A stretch of 34,606 bases of DNA from Acidobacteriota bacterium. GTDB lineage: Bacteria > Acidobacteriota > Terriglobia > Acidiferrales > UBA7541. The notes beneath the pieces were generated by a model. It ran no database searches, had not been told where the DNA came from, and saw only the letters and a list, made by a program, of their open reading frames with translations. The position numbers and the translations under genes were made by a program. The stretch covers positions 1 through 34,606 of the forward strand of contig QHYM01000250.1 in NCBI GenBank assembly GCA_003223295.1, in the 5' to 3' direction. Positions 1 through 8,922 of this stretch are shown here, piece after piece. The first letter of the stretch is position 1. Every line of letters begins with the position of its first letter.

Positions 1-468
1 AAAATCCGCGCCATGATCACTTTTGACGCAGGCATTGGCCGCGTGACCGGTTATTCCCTCGGCGGCCGCCGCGACACCGAAGCCGGCGTGCGTGAAGTCC
101 TGAAGCCGCTCGAATCTTGGGGCGCCAACAATCACACCTATGACGCTTCTTTTGGCACAGACAATATGGATTTCCTGCTGGAAGGCGTGCCCACGCTCGT
201 CGCCAATCAGGAAGAGGCCAACTACCTGGCGAACTATCACGCCGCTTCCGACACACTCGACAAGGTGGACATGCGCGAGCTAAAGCTCCACACCGTGCTC
301 GCTGCGCTCACCGCCTGGGGTATCGCCGACCGCGGCGAGCCGCTCGGCAAGCGTCTCACTCGCTCCGAAATTGAAACCCAAATGAAAGAGACCGGCCTCG
401 ACCAGCAAATGAAGCTGCTCGGCTACTGGGACGCTTGGCAATCCGGCGCCCGCGGCCGCAAGCCTTAG
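1..468 (+). CDS. M28-family zinc aminopeptidase, C-terminal part (5' end outside window)
   Basis: The frame is open from base 1, so the start lies outside the window; the internal ATG at 13 is not a credible start. About 155 residues remain. The fragment has the C-terminal signature of M28 (aminopeptidase Y/Q-type) metallopeptidases: an FGTDNMDF stretch followed by LEGVPTL, then NYHAASDTLDKVD, whose His is the usual last zinc ligand of the YHxxxDTxDK motif. Family members are usually exported and release N-terminal amino acids from peptides using two zinc ions; export cannot be judged here because the N-terminus is missing. Its stop codon overlaps the stop codon of the convergent VWA remnant. 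The family call is firm; the substrate is unknown. Confidence 0.85.
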   Translation, partial: KIRAMITFDAGIGRVTGYSLGGRRDTEAGVREVLKPLESWGANNHTYDASFGTDNMDFLLEGVPTLVANQEEANYLANYHAASDTLDKVDMRELKLHTVLAALTAWGIADRGEPLGKRLTRSEIETQMKETGLDQQMKLLGYWDAWQSGARGRKP

Positions 469-1022
469 TTGCGGCCCGAACCAACAACTTCCGCATTGCA
501 ACTGATCATAGTGTCCGGGTAGGTGATGTGCGCGTCCTTCCATTGATGGCGCGCAACACTCGAAAGCCTTAGCTCCCAATGCTCGCTCTTGGCAATCGGG
601 AATGGCAGCTCGACCTCCAGCAGGTTGGGGGTTGTCTCCAAGAATCACTTGGTGACCACATCCGTCTTGACGTATTTCTGGTCCTCCGCAACCTGGTTTA
701 ACTTGACGCCGACTGCCGAATTTCCCTGGGAAAAATCGATAACATCGTTGACCTGATCGTTAAAAAACAACAAGGCAATTTGAGATCTTTGACGATTGGC
801 ATCAAAGAAATACCGGGCAAGAGACAATTCCAAGTTCCATAGTGCCCGTTCGTCCTCGCTGCTGCCCATGCTGCCACTGATGTCCAGGACAAGAACGAGC
901 CGGTGCGGGCGTGGATCCGGTTCAAGGGAAACAATTCTTACCGGCTTTCCGTGGACCCGCGCTTCCAAGGCACTAATCGAAACGTTCAGAGGCGGAAGAG
1001 ACCAACTAGATAGCACTGGCAA
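465..1022 (-). pseudogene. VWFA-related protein remnant with in-frame stop
   Basis: On the minus strand a von Willebrand factor A domain is readable: PHRLVLVLDISGSMGSS carries the MIDAS motif DxSxS, followed by ALWNLELSLARYFF and a hydrophobic strand IALLFFND. The frame is stopped by TGA at 645-647, but the same frame continues without further stops to TAA at 465-467, adding about 59 residues that look like the usual tail of these proteins (WELRL, then WKDAHITYP). Upstream of the TTG at 1020-1022 the frame meets a stop (about 1029-1031), so the N-terminal half of a normal family member of about 300 residues is absent. Family proteins are typically secreted or membrane-linked and common in Acidobacteriota. 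I read this as a truncated and stopped gene. Nothing suggests that the TGA is recoded: the neighbouring residues are not a redox site. Confidence 0.65.
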
Positions 1023-1226
1023 TGGTCTTTACGCAACCTCGCGTATCGCTAGCGAAGCTCCCACTTATCGCTTGACAAGAACGCCGTAACGAAGTATTTC
1101 AGCCCACGCACCCAGGCTCCCGGCGTGGCTCGCGGAATTCAGGGCACATCCCTTTCCCGGGAACTTGCGTCAATCCTTGCTGCCGGCACACCTGATGCAA
1201 CCGCATCGCTTCCTGGAGGCCTCTCC

Positions 1227-2951
1227 GTGACCTGGACACAAGTTTACGACCCCCTCGGACATTGGTGGCTCTCCGCCCTGGTTGCCGCGCTCCCCATTAT
1301 TGTTTTGTTCACGTTGCTGGCCGGCTTGCGCGTGAAACCCCACTGGTCCGCTTTAGCCGGAGCCGCTGCTGCCATCCTCGTCGCGATCTTGGTCTTTCAT
1401 ATGCCCGCTCTTCTCGCTGGCGAAAGCTTCCTCTACGGCGTGGCCACAGGGCTAATGAACATTGTATGGATCGTAGTCGCGGCTGTCTTTCTCTACGATA
1501 TTTCGGTCAACACCGGAGACTTCGAAATCATGAAGTCTTCCGTCGGTGGTATCTCCCCCGATCGCCGTCTGCAATTGCTGCTGGTGGCTTTCTGCTTTGG
1601 CGCATTTATCGAAGGTTGCGCCGGATTCGGATCTCCCGTGGCCATCGCAGGAGCCTTCATGATCGGCTTGGGATTCAAGCCCTTCCATGCCGCCGCACTG
1701 AACCTCATCGCTAACACAGCGCCCGTGGCCTGGGGCTCCATTGGCACGCCTGTGCACATGTTGGCTGCCGTGACGGCGCTGCCGGAGGCCGACTTGAACG
1801 CCATGATCGGCCGGATCCTTCCTTTCACCGCCATCCTTGTTCCCTTCTGGCTCGTGCGCGCCATGGTCGGATGGAAAGAGACTTTCGAAGTTCTCCCCGC
1901 AATCTTGGTTGTCGGGATCTCCTTCGCTTCCATGCAGTTCTTCTGGTCCAACCACGTTGATAGCAATCTCGTGGACATTACTGCAGGCCTCTTTTCCCTC
2001 CTTTGCACCGTCCTATTTCTGCTTTTCTGGAAGCCCAAGAGAATCTGGCGCTTTGCAGAAGATCCCGCGATTAAGCGGGTTGACGCGTTACCGATTGGCG
2101 CGGCACAACCCTCAGTGCCGGACAGCCCCACTCGCCGCTACAGCAAGAGCCAAATCCTGAAGGCTTGGATTCCATTTCTGATTCTCTCCGTCTTTGTTTT
2201 CCTCTGGGGTTACAAACCGGTAAAGGACTGGATGAATGTGCACACCACCCCGGCGTGGCTAACCGCAGATAGCAAGCCCAATGGGGGCTGGACCACCCCG
2301 CTGCATCGTAAGATTTCTCGCGACGCCCCGGTCGTCCCTAAGCCGGCTCCGGAAGCCGCCAAGTTTCCCTTTATCTGGCTCTCCGCCACAGGAACCAGTT
2401 GTTTCCTGGCGGCCGTTGTGGGCGGATTGATTCGTGGGGTCCGCCCCGCAAAATTGCTAAAGATTTTCGGACTCACGCTGTTTCGCATGCGTTTTGCCGT
2501 GTTGGCGATTTCCGGCATGCTGGGCTTAGGTTTCGTCACGCGCTACTCGGGGACTGACGCTGTTTTGGGCCTGGCGTTTACCCATACTGGGTGGTTTTTC
2601 CCTTTCTTCGGAACTTTCCTGGGATGGCTCGGTGTAGCCCTCACGGGCAGTGACACCTCCTCGAACGCCCTTTTCGGCAGCTTGCAGCGCATTACCGCGG
2701 AACAGTTGCACTTGGACCCCGTTCTTATGACTTCCGCCAACAGCGCGGGCGGAGTGATGGGCAAGATGGTTGACGCGCAGTCAATTTGCGTGGCCACTGC
2801 TGCGACCAATCAGTTGGGCAATGAAGGCATCATCTTTCGCTTCGTCGTTTGGCATTCGATTGCGCTTGGCGCGATTGTTGGCATCATCGTGATGCTGTAC
2901 GCCTATGTCTTTCCCCATCTTGTGCCCCATGGTTTGACCTTCATCCACTGA
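1227..2951 (+). CDS. lctP: L-lactate/glycolate permease, LctP family
   Basis: A 574-residue inner-membrane protein of the LctP (LldP/GlcA) family, which imports lactate and glycolate, probably with protons. The GTG at 1227 is preferred because GGAGG (1215-1219) stands 7 bases before it and the protein then begins TWTQVYDPLGHWWLS, matching the start of E. coli LldP; the frame stays open upstream to another GTG at 1125. Family landmarks are FCFGAFIEGCAGFGSPVAI, LNLIANTAPVAWGSIGTP, GSDTSSNALFGSLQ and ANSAGGVMGKM. A hydrophilic loop occurs around residues 330-400. It is followed at 107 bases by glcD, so uptake and oxidation of 2-hydroxy acids are probably linked. The family call is certain; lactate versus glycolate preference is not visible. 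Confidence 0.93.
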   Translation: MTWTQVYDPLGHWWLSALVAALPIIVLFTLLAGLRVKPHWSALAGAAAAILVAILVFHMPALLAGESFLYGVATGLMNIVWIVVAAVFLYDISVNTGDFEIMKSSVGGISPDRRLQLLLVAFCFGAFIEGCAGFGSPVAIAGAFMIGLGFKPFHAAALNLIANTAPVAWGSIGTPVHMLAAVTALPEADLNAMIGRILPFTAILVPFWLVRAMVGWKETFEVLPAILVVGISFASMQFFWSNHVDSNLVDITAGLFSLLCTVLFLLFWKPKRIWRFAEDPAIKRVDALPIGAAQPSVPDSPTRRYSKSQILKAWIPFLILSVFVFLWGYKPVKDWMNVHTTPAWLTADSKPNGGWTTPLHRKISRDAPVVPKPAPEAAKFPFIWLSATGTSCFLAAVVGGLIRGVRPAKLLKIFGLTLFRMRFAVLAISGMLGLGFVTRYSGTDAVLGLAFTHTGWFFPFFGTFLGWLGVALTGSDTSSNALFGSLQRITAEQLHLDPVLMTSANSAGGVMGKMVDAQSICVATAATNQLGNEGIIFRFVVWHSIALGAIVGIIVMLYAYVFPHLVPHGLTFIH

Positions 2952-2980
2952 AGGAGCAAGCTTGTCCCGTGGGCAGCGGT

Positions 2981-3016
2981 TGTCATTCTGAGGGCGCGAA
3001 GCGCTCGAAGAATCTC
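2981..3016 (+). repeat. dispersed intergenic repeat (TGTCATTCTGAG...GAAGAATCTC type)
   Basis: Between lctP and glcD lies a 36-base element that begins TGTCATTCTGAG, has a GCG-rich centre and ends GAAGAATCTC. Related elements occur at 4584-4625 and 8923-8993, and in reverse orientation near 29524-29592. The ends are conserved and the middles differ. It contains no reading frame. This is the look of a small non-autonomous, REP-like repeat; its role is unknown. Confidence 0.6.
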
Positions 3017-3057
3017 ACATCCTCGCTCACCCGGATTGAATGAGGTAGGCTCCCTTC

Positions 3058-4506
3058 ATGAACGCCTCCATCCTCAACGAATTTCGTTCCATCGTCGGTG
3101 ATCGCGGTCTCGTCTCGTCGCTCGAAGAACGCCACACCTACGAATGCGATGGCCTCACGAATTTTCGCGTCCTCCCTTGCGCCGTCTTGCTTCCTACTTC
3201 CATCGAGCAAGTTCAATCCATCCTGCGTCTCTGCCACCGCGAAAAAATTCCTTTCGTCGCGCGCGGTGCCGGCACCGGGCTCAGCGGCGGCGCACTCCCA
3301 GTCGAAAACGGGATTGTCCTCAGCCTTGCTCGCATGAACCGCATTCTCGAAGTGGACATTCCCAACGCTCGCGTTACCGTCGAACCCGGCGTCATCAATC
3401 TCGACGTCACCAGCCGCGTCCAGCCCCACGAATATTTCTACGCGCCCGATCCTTCTTCGCAATCGGTCTGCAGCATCGGAGGCAACGTCGCGGAAAACGC
3501 CGGCGGCGCGCATTGCCTGAAGTACGGCTTCACCACCACCCACGTCATCGGCCTCGAAGTCGTTCTTCCCGACGGCTCGCTCGTTCATCTCGGCGGAAAA
3601 ACGCTCGATACTCCCGGCTACGATCTCGCTGGCGTCTTCGTTGGCTCCGAAGGCACGCTCGGCGTAGCGACGAAAATCATTCTCCGCATCGTCAAGCGTC
3701 CCGAATGCGTCCGCACGCTCCTCGCCGCGTTTCCTTCCACCAACGAAGCCGGCGCCGCAGTCAGCGGTATCATCGCCGCCGGCATGCTCCCCGCCGCCAT
3801 TGAAATGATGGACCATCTCGCCATCCAGGCCGCCGAAGCCGCCGTCCACGCCAACTATCCCGACTGTGGCGGCCTGCTTCTCGTCGAGCTTGATGGCCCG
3901 CTCGCCGAAGTCGAGGCCCTTCTCGCGCACGTTGACGAAATTTGCCGTTCGAATGGCGCCTGGGAAATTCGCGTCGCCCAATCCGACGCCGAGCGCGCAC
4001 TCGTCTGGAAAGGCCGCAAAGCCGCGTTCGCTGCAATGGGCCGTATTTCTCCCAACTACATCGTTCAGGACGGCGTGATTCCCCGCACTGCTCTTCCTCG
4101 AGTGATGAGCGAGATCGCGCGGCTCAGCAAAGAAAACGCCTTGCGCGTTGCCAACGTTTTTCATGCTGGCGACGGCAATCTCCATCCACTCGTTCTCTAC
4201 GACCGCCGCATTGCCGGCCAGGAAGAAGCCGCTCTCGCACTTTCGATGAAAATTCTCGAACTTTGCCTCGCCGCAGGAGGCTCCATCACCGGTGAACACG
4301 GCGTGGGCGAAGAAAAAAAGTGCATGATGGCCAAAATGTTTGCCGAACCCGATCTTGCCACCATGCAGCGTGTCCGCTGCGCCTTCGATCCGTTGCAGCT
4401 TTCGAATCCCACAAAAGTTTTTCCCACGCCGCGCCTCTGCGGCGAGAAGCCCGGCGAATACATCTCCCATGCACTCGAATCCGCCGGCCTTGCGGAGCGC
4501 TTCTGA
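3058..4506 (+). CDS. glcD: glycolate/D-lactate oxidase subunit GlcD (FAD-linked)
   Basis: A 482-residue FAD-binding oxidoreductase. The N-terminal FAD_binding_4 domain is marked by VARGAGTGLSGGALP (residues about 68-82), VTVEPG, APDPSSQSVCSIGGNVAENAGG and VGSEGTLGV. The C-terminal domain has the family signatures HAGDGNLHP and TGEHGVGEEK. GlcD is the catalytic subunit of the membrane-associated glycolate oxidase, turning glycolate into glyoxylate; close relatives oxidise D-lactate. A GAGGTAG Shine-Dalgarno sequence precedes the ATG. The glcE and glcF genes follow on the same strand, and the lctP permease precedes, so D-lactate or glycolate is the likely substrate. The length is normal for the family. 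Confidence 0.95.
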   Translation: MNASILNEFRSIVGDRGLVSSLEERHTYECDGLTNFRVLPCAVLLPTSIEQVQSILRLCHREKIPFVARGAGTGLSGGALPVENGIVLSLARMNRILEVDIPNARVTVEPGVINLDVTSRVQPHEYFYAPDPSSQSVCSIGGNVAENAGGAHCLKYGFTTTHVIGLEVVLPDGSLVHLGGKTLDTPGYDLAGVFVGSEGTLGVATKIILRIVKRPECVRTLLAAFPSTNEAGAAVSGIIAAGMLPAAIEMMDHLAIQAAEAAVHANYPDCGGLLLVELDGPLAEVEALLAHVDEICRSNGAWEIRVAQSDAERALVWKGRKAAFAAMGRISPNYIVQDGVIPRTALPRVMSEIARLSKENALRVANVFHAGDGNLHPLVLYDRRIAGQEEAALALSMKILELCLAAGGSITGEHGVGEEKKCMMAKMFAEPDLATMQRVRCAFDPLQLSNPTKVFPTPRLCGEKPGEYISHALESAGLAERF

Positions 4507-4522
4507 TGTGTCCGCCGTCTCG

Positions 4523-4550
4523 TGTAGGGGCGCAGCAATGCTGCGCCCTC
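4523..4550 (+). repeat. hairpin repeat (TGTAGGGG plus perfect 10-bp stem)
   Basis: After the glcD stop, TGTAG is followed by GGGCGCAGCA (4528-4537), one base, and TGCTGCGCCC (4539-4548): a near-perfect palindrome with a 10-bp stem. The GCGCCCCTACA phrase, read on the minus strand, resembles the CCCGCCCCTACA phrases at 29361-29377 and 29414-29429. It lies inside the glcD-glcE spacer and has no U-run, so it is not a clear terminator. Confidence 0.55.
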
Positions 4551-4583
4551 TTGCTCGGTTTTCGCCGAAAACAACCGAGTGCA

Positions 4584-4625
4584 TGTCATCCTGAAGGCCG
4601 CGTTGTTTGCGGTCTTAAGGATCTC
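4584..4625 (+). repeat. dispersed intergenic repeat (TGTCATCCTGA...AAGGATCTC type)
   Basis: Second member of the family seen at 2981-3016. It starts TGTCATCCTGAAGG and ends TTAAGGATCTC, with a variable centre. It ends only nine bases before the glcE start and so may shape translation or RNA stability of glcE; that is inference. Confidence 0.55.
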
Positions 4626-4634
4626 AATTGATTC

Positions 4635-5927
4635 GTGGACGCTGCCGCCCAATCCGCCTCTCCCGTTCTCTCTGCCGCCTTCCGCGACAAGCTAGCCGCA
4701 CTCCTCGGTACGGATCAAATCCGCCCCGCCTCTCCCGCCGACGCCATCTTCGGTGTTCAACCGCATCTCATTCTCGAACCCGCCACCGAACAACAACTCG
4801 CAACGGCCCTGCACTTCGCCAACGAAGCCGGCCTCGCCGTCATTCCTCGCGGCGGAGGCACAAAAGTCGCTTGGGGCAATCCGCCCTCCCGCGCCGATCT
4901 CATCCTTTCCGCCGCGCGCCTGAACCGCATCATCGAACATGCCTGGGCCGACCTCACCGTCACCGTCGAAGCAGGCTGCACCATGCAAACTCTTCAACAA
5001 ACGCTCGCTCAGCACGGCCAGCGCCTCGCCCTCGATCCTCTGTGGCCTGAAAAAGCCACCGTCGGCGGCATCCTCTCCACGAACGACAGCGGCGCGCTTC
5101 GTCTGCGATTCGGCTCACTTCGCGATCTCATCATTGGCGTCACCATCGCTCTTCCCGATGGCAAGCTCGCTACGAGCGGAGGCAAAGTCGTCAAAAACGT
5201 TGCCGGCTACGACCTCCCCAAACTTGTCACCGGCGCTCTCGGCACCCTCGGCATCATCACTCGCGCCGTCTTCCGCCTCCACTCCGTTCCGCGCTATGCA
5301 CGTTCCTATTCTATTTCCACCGTGAACGCCGAAGAGGCACAAAGGCTCGTCCTCGCCATCCAAGACTCCCAGCTAGCCCACGCCGCGCTTCAATCCCATT
5401 TCTCCAGCGACGCCTCACCTACTTCCGATATTCTTTTCGAAGGCACCGAAGCGGGCCTCGAGGCGCAAGCCGTCCATTTGCGCGCGCTCTGTCGGTCGGC
5501 GCAAATGTCCGAAGCCCCCCCTAACGCCTGGAACGCCCGGCAGGAACTCTGGTCATTCTCTGATCCTGCATCCACCGCCATCGCCAAAGTCAGCATTCTT
5601 CCCACCGACATCGTCCGCACCATCGAGCTGTTCCGCCGAACCGCCGAGCCGCATCGCCTTCGCTGGAAATCGCTCGTGTACGCCACCGGCCTCGGCTGGC
5701 TTCGCGTCGAAGGCCCTGCCGAAAATCTACACCGTGCGCTGAGTAGCTTGCGCGCCGAACTTGAAAAAATGGGCGGCTCCTTCGTCCTCCTCTATCGCCC
5801 CGCCGAACTCTCCTCTTTCGACGCCTGGGGCTCCCCCGGCGATTCCCTGCCCCTCATGAAAGCCATCAAGCATCAACTCGATCCCGCCTACACCCTCAAT
5901 CCTGGCCGTTTCCTCGGCGGAATCTAA
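4635..5927 (+). CDS. glcE: glycolate oxidase FAD-binding subunit GlcE
   Basis: A 430-residue protein with one FAD_binding_4 domain: VIPRGGGTKVAWGNPP (about residues 73-88), ADLILSAARLNRIIEH, LTVTVEAGCTM, ATVGGILSTNDSGALR and VKNVAGYDLPKLVTGALGTLG. This is the standard GlcE pattern. GlcE forms the glycolate oxidase complex with GlcD and the iron-sulfur subunit GlcF. It is longer than the roughly 350-residue E. coli protein, mostly in the C-terminal half. The start is GTG at 4635; no strong Shine-Dalgarno sequence is seen, since a repeat sits directly upstream. It lies 128 bases after glcD on the same strand. Confidence 0.9.
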   Translation: MDAAAQSASPVLSAAFRDKLAALLGTDQIRPASPADAIFGVQPHLILEPATEQQLATALHFANEAGLAVIPRGGGTKVAWGNPPSRADLILSAARLNRIIEHAWADLTVTVEAGCTMQTLQQTLAQHGQRLALDPLWPEKATVGGILSTNDSGALRLRFGSLRDLIIGVTIALPDGKLATSGGKVVKNVAGYDLPKLVTGALGTLGIITRAVFRLHSVPRYARSYSISTVNAEEAQRLVLAIQDSQLAHAALQSHFSSDASPTSDILFEGTEAGLEAQAVHLRALCRSAQMSEAPPNAWNARQELWSFSDPASTAIAKVSILPTDIVRTIELFRRTAEPHRLRWKSLVYATGLGWLRVEGPAENLHRALSSLRAELEKMGGSFVLLYRPAELSSFDAWGSPGDSLPLMKAIKHQLDPAYTLNPGRFLGGI

Positions 5928-6192
5928 CGCTCGAATCGCGTTCTCAAGAAAATTACGCAGTGCCAGAGGTGCCGCGCGTCAAAATGACTCTCCGCGGCTG
6001 GGCAGTACTATTGCCTGCAGCAAAGCGGGTTGGTACATTGCGGTGGCATTCTAGCGTCCAGCCTCAATCCCTGAAGACGTAGCGAATGCCATCAGCCCAA
6101 CCGGGTGTCGGCCATTCTCGAACACTGCTTGGGCTAACTTTCGGTTTTACCTCTGGCATCTCGCGAGCGTCGCTTTGTGAAGGGAGACCTTG

Positions 6193-7380
6193 ATGAAATT
6201 CCGATCCTCGTTGAGCCTCTGTGCCTTGACCGCTTCATTCGCCCTGTTCTGGCCCCTTCCCGCGATCGCGGCGGATGCACCACAACTCGTCGTGGACGAC
6301 GACAAAGTGGAATGTCCGAACGCCACGTTCACCCGAATTCAAGACGCCGTGGATGCGGCGTCTCCTGGCGCGACAATTCGTGTTTGCAAAGGGAATTACG
6401 CCGAGCAAGTGGCTATCGGCAAACCGCTGACCATCGCTGCGGATAGCGGCGCCGTTCTGATGCCCGGCACGATGCAGCAGAACGCCGCGAGCTTGCTCGA
6501 TGGCTCTCCCTTTGCTGTGGCGATCCTGGTGTCCGGCACGACCGGAGTCTCCATCAATGGCTTGATCGTGGACGGTGCCAACAACGGTCTATCCCAGTGC
6601 GCACCGCGGCTTTTCGGAATCGCTTTCCAAAACGCGTCAGGCGAAATTAGCCATGTGGCGATTCGCAATTTCCAGCTAGGCGCGGCTCTCGGAGGTTGCC
6701 AGAGCGGCACGGGCATTTTTGTCCAGAGCGGCGGGGGTGGCATCTCCAAGGTCGAAATTGACAACTCGACCGTCCACGATTTTCAGAAAAACGGAATCAC
6801 TGCCAACGAGGCCGGAACGCTTGTGTCCGTGCACGACAATGTCATCACCGGCATCGGCCCCACTTCCGGAGCGGCTCAGAACGGCATCCAGATCGGTTTT
6901 GGCGCGGGAGGCGCCATTTCCACAAACACGGTAACGAACAATCTGTGGTCGCCATGCACCGCCGTGGACACATGCCAGGCCGTGGCGACGAACATCCTGG
7001 TCACCCAGTCCGATGGAGTGCAAGTCAGTAACAACCGCGTGGGAATCAGTCAGGTGGGTATCTTCATTCACGGAAACCAGGGGCTCGTCACGGGCAACGC
7101 AACATTTGCCAGCGCCGTCTTTGATGGCATTCGCCTCGAAGGCGACGGCAATCGCGTCCGTCAGAACCAGGTTTTCAACGGCGCGGAATCCGGCATTTTT
7201 GTCAGCGGCAATAACAGCGCAATCCAGCAGAACACGATCACGGAGGCTTCCGTCGGCATTCTCAAGCAGACGGGTTCCCTCGACAATCTGATCCGGTTGA
7301 ACGATGTCTTCGACACTTTGGTTGCCGTGCAGGATCCCGCTTCCCCGGGTTTGGCAGGCGTCGTTTCCCCCGAACGCTAG
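6193..7380 (+). CDS. secreted right-handed parallel beta-helix protein
   Basis: A 395-residue protein with a clear signal peptide (MKFRSS, then a hydrophobic stretch ending PAIAADA, cleavage probably after AIA). The ATG at 6193 follows AAGGGAG. The mature part has NosD/PbH1-type repeats: FTRIQDAVDAASPGATIRVCKGNYAEQV is the usual entry turn of pectate-lyase-like folds, followed by many rungs with N-G-I and NN(R/T)V patterns such as KNGITANEAG, NGIQIG, SDGVQVSNNRV and GIFVSGNNSAIQQN. It is probably periplasmic or extracellular, and may bind or cut polysaccharide. No catalytic residues can be assigned. It sits between glcE and glcF, an odd place for it, with over 170 bases of spacer on both sides. 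Confidence 0.8.
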   Translation: MKFRSSLSLCALTASFALFWPLPAIAADAPQLVVDDDKVECPNATFTRIQDAVDAASPGATIRVCKGNYAEQVAIGKPLTIAADSGAVLMPGTMQQNAASLLDGSPFAVAILVSGTTGVSINGLIVDGANNGLSQCAPRLFGIAFQNASGEISHVAIRNFQLGAALGGCQSGTGIFVQSGGGGISKVEIDNSTVHDFQKNGITANEAGTLVSVHDNVITGIGPTSGAAQNGIQIGFGAGGAISTNTVTNNLWSPCTAVDTCQAVATNILVTQSDGVQVSNNRVGISQVGIFIHGNQGLVTGNATFASAVFDGIRLEGDGNRVRQNQVFNGAESGIFVSGNNSAIQQNTITEASVGILKQTGSLDNLIRLNDVFDTLVAVQDPASPGLAGVVSPER

Positions 7381-7552
7381 ACAGATCTGGGCGCTTCGAC
7401 TGCTCGTATAACGCGCGGGTGTCCCCGCGTCGGTCGTGGGTGCCGCCCTCAGCCGCTGGCGCCTGAACCCAGCTTCGACTTTCCTCTCGCCATTGCCTCA
7501 CGGCCCTCCTTCAAGTACCTTCGGAACTGCCACCTGGTTTCAGAGTGCCGCC

Positions 7553-8875
7553 ATGACCACCACTTCTAACCCGCTGCCTTCCGCCTTCGACGCGCATCAT
7601 CCGCCCTCCGCGGAAATCATCGACAAGTGCGTGCACTGCGGCTTCTGCCTACCCGTCTGCCCAACCTACGTCCTGTGGGGCCAGGAAATGGATTCGCCGC
7701 GCGGCCGCATCTACCTGATGAAGCTTGCTGCCGAAGGCGCCGCGCAGATCAACCCCAAGTGGGTCAGCCACTTCGATACCTGCCTCGGCTGCATGGCTTG
7801 CATGACGGCGTGCCCCTCCGGCGTGGACTACGGCAAACTCATCGAAGCCACGCGCGCGCAAATCGAACGCAATTTCTCCCGCTCTTCCACCGAGAAACGC
7901 CATCGCCATTTTCTCTTCGAGACGTTCACCCGCCCCGATCGCCTCCGCCGCTTGCGCGCGCCCCTTCTCGCCTATCAAAAATCCGGTTTGCAGGCTCTCG
8001 CGCGCGGACTCGGTCTGCTCAAGCTGCTCCCGAAACAATGGCAGACCATGGAAGCGCTGCTTCCCAAACTCACGGCGCAAGAAGCGGTTCCCGAAGTTAC
8101 TCCAGCCGTCGGAACCAAGCGCCGCCGCGTCGGCTTGCTCCTTGGTTGCGTGCAGCGCGAATTTTTCTCCCAGGTCAATGCCGCTACCGTCCGCGTGCTT
8201 GCCACGGAAGGCTGCGAAGTCGTCGCCCCGCAAGCTCAGACTTGCTGCGGCGCGCTGCTCGTCCACGCGGGAGAAGAAACCGCTGCGATCGACCTCGCCA
8301 AAAAAACAATTGATGCCTTCGAGAGCGCCAACGTTGAAACGATTGTCACCAATGCGGCCGGATGCGGTTCCAACGTGAGGGAGTACGGACACCTGCTCCG
8401 TGACGATCCTGATTACGCCGAACCCGCGAGAAACTTCTCAGCAAAGTGTAAGGATATCACCGAAGTTCTTGCCGACCTCGAGCCACGCAGCCCGCGTCAT
8501 CCGGTGAAGCTACGCGTGGCCTTTCACGACTCCTGCCATTTGCAGCACGCGCAAGGCGTTCGCGCGCAGCCTCGCGCTTTGCTCTCCAGCATTCCCGGGT
8601 TGGAACTCGCCGAAATTCCCGAATCCGCCATCTGCTGTGGCTCCGCGGGCATCTACAACCTCGTGCAGCCCGACGCCGCCCAATCCCTTGGCGATCGCAA
8701 AGCCGAATTGGTTTCCCATCTCAGAGTCGACGTCGTCGCTACGGGCAATCCCGGCTGCATCCTGCAACTCCAGTCCGCTCTCGCCCGCCAGCATCATAAA
8801 ACGCCCGTAGTGCACACCATTCAAATCCTCGATGCTTCTCTCCGCGCTCAGTCGCCCGACTCTTTGCGAAGCTGA
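7553..8875 (+). CDS. glcF: glycolate oxidase iron-sulfur subunit GlcF
   Basis: A 440-residue protein. Two [4Fe-4S] ferredoxin motifs are visible at C26-x2-C29-x2-C32-x3-C36 (KCVHCGFCLPVCP) and C77-x2-C80-x2-C83-x3-C87 (CLGCMACMTACPSG). The C-terminal half has two CCG domains, with the Cys pairs at C231-C232 (CCGALLVHAGE) and C361-C362 (CCGSAGIYN). This is the complete GlcF layout; the subunit passes electrons from the GlcD/GlcE flavins to the quinone pool. The ATG at 7553 is chosen because the family N-terminus begins shortly before the first cluster; the frame is open further upstream to 7436. It is separated from glcE by the beta-helix gene. Confidence 0.93.
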   Translation: MTTTSNPLPSAFDAHHPPSAEIIDKCVHCGFCLPVCPTYVLWGQEMDSPRGRIYLMKLAAEGAAQINPKWVSHFDTCLGCMACMTACPSGVDYGKLIEATRAQIERNFSRSSTEKRHRHFLFETFTRPDRLRRLRAPLLAYQKSGLQALARGLGLLKLLPKQWQTMEALLPKLTAQEAVPEVTPAVGTKRRRVGLLLGCVQREFFSQVNAATVRVLATEGCEVVAPQAQTCCGALLVHAGEETAAIDLAKKTIDAFESANVETIVTNAAGCGSNVREYGHLLRDDPDYAEPARNFSAKCKDITEVLADLEPRSPRHPVKLRVAFHDSCHLQHAQGVRAQPRALLSSIPGLELAEIPESAICCGSAGIYNLVQPDAAQSLGDRKAELVSHLRVDVVATGNPGCILQLQSALARQHHKTPVVHTIQILDASLRAQSPDSLRS

Positions 8876-8922
8876 TCCTTAAGCGCGCTCCATCACCACA
8901 TTCGCAAACACGCAAGACTTGC

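Noticed and set aside
645-647. TGA in the VWA frame as a second selenocysteine codon
   Set aside because: The residue is not at a redox or metal site in this family, no SECIS-like hairpin with a GGT loop follows, and the N-terminus is also lost, so decay explains it better.
1125-1226. N-terminal extension of the lactate permease from GTG 1125
   Set aside because: The 34 extra residues do not match the family and have no Shine-Dalgarno sequence, while GTG 1227 has GGAGG at proper spacing.
2983-4584. 533-residue open frame on the minus strand opposite glcD
   Set aside because: It mirrors the GC-rich codon pattern of glcD, has low-complexity Gly/Ala/Glu content, no domain motif and no ribosome-binding site; glcD is certain on the other strand.
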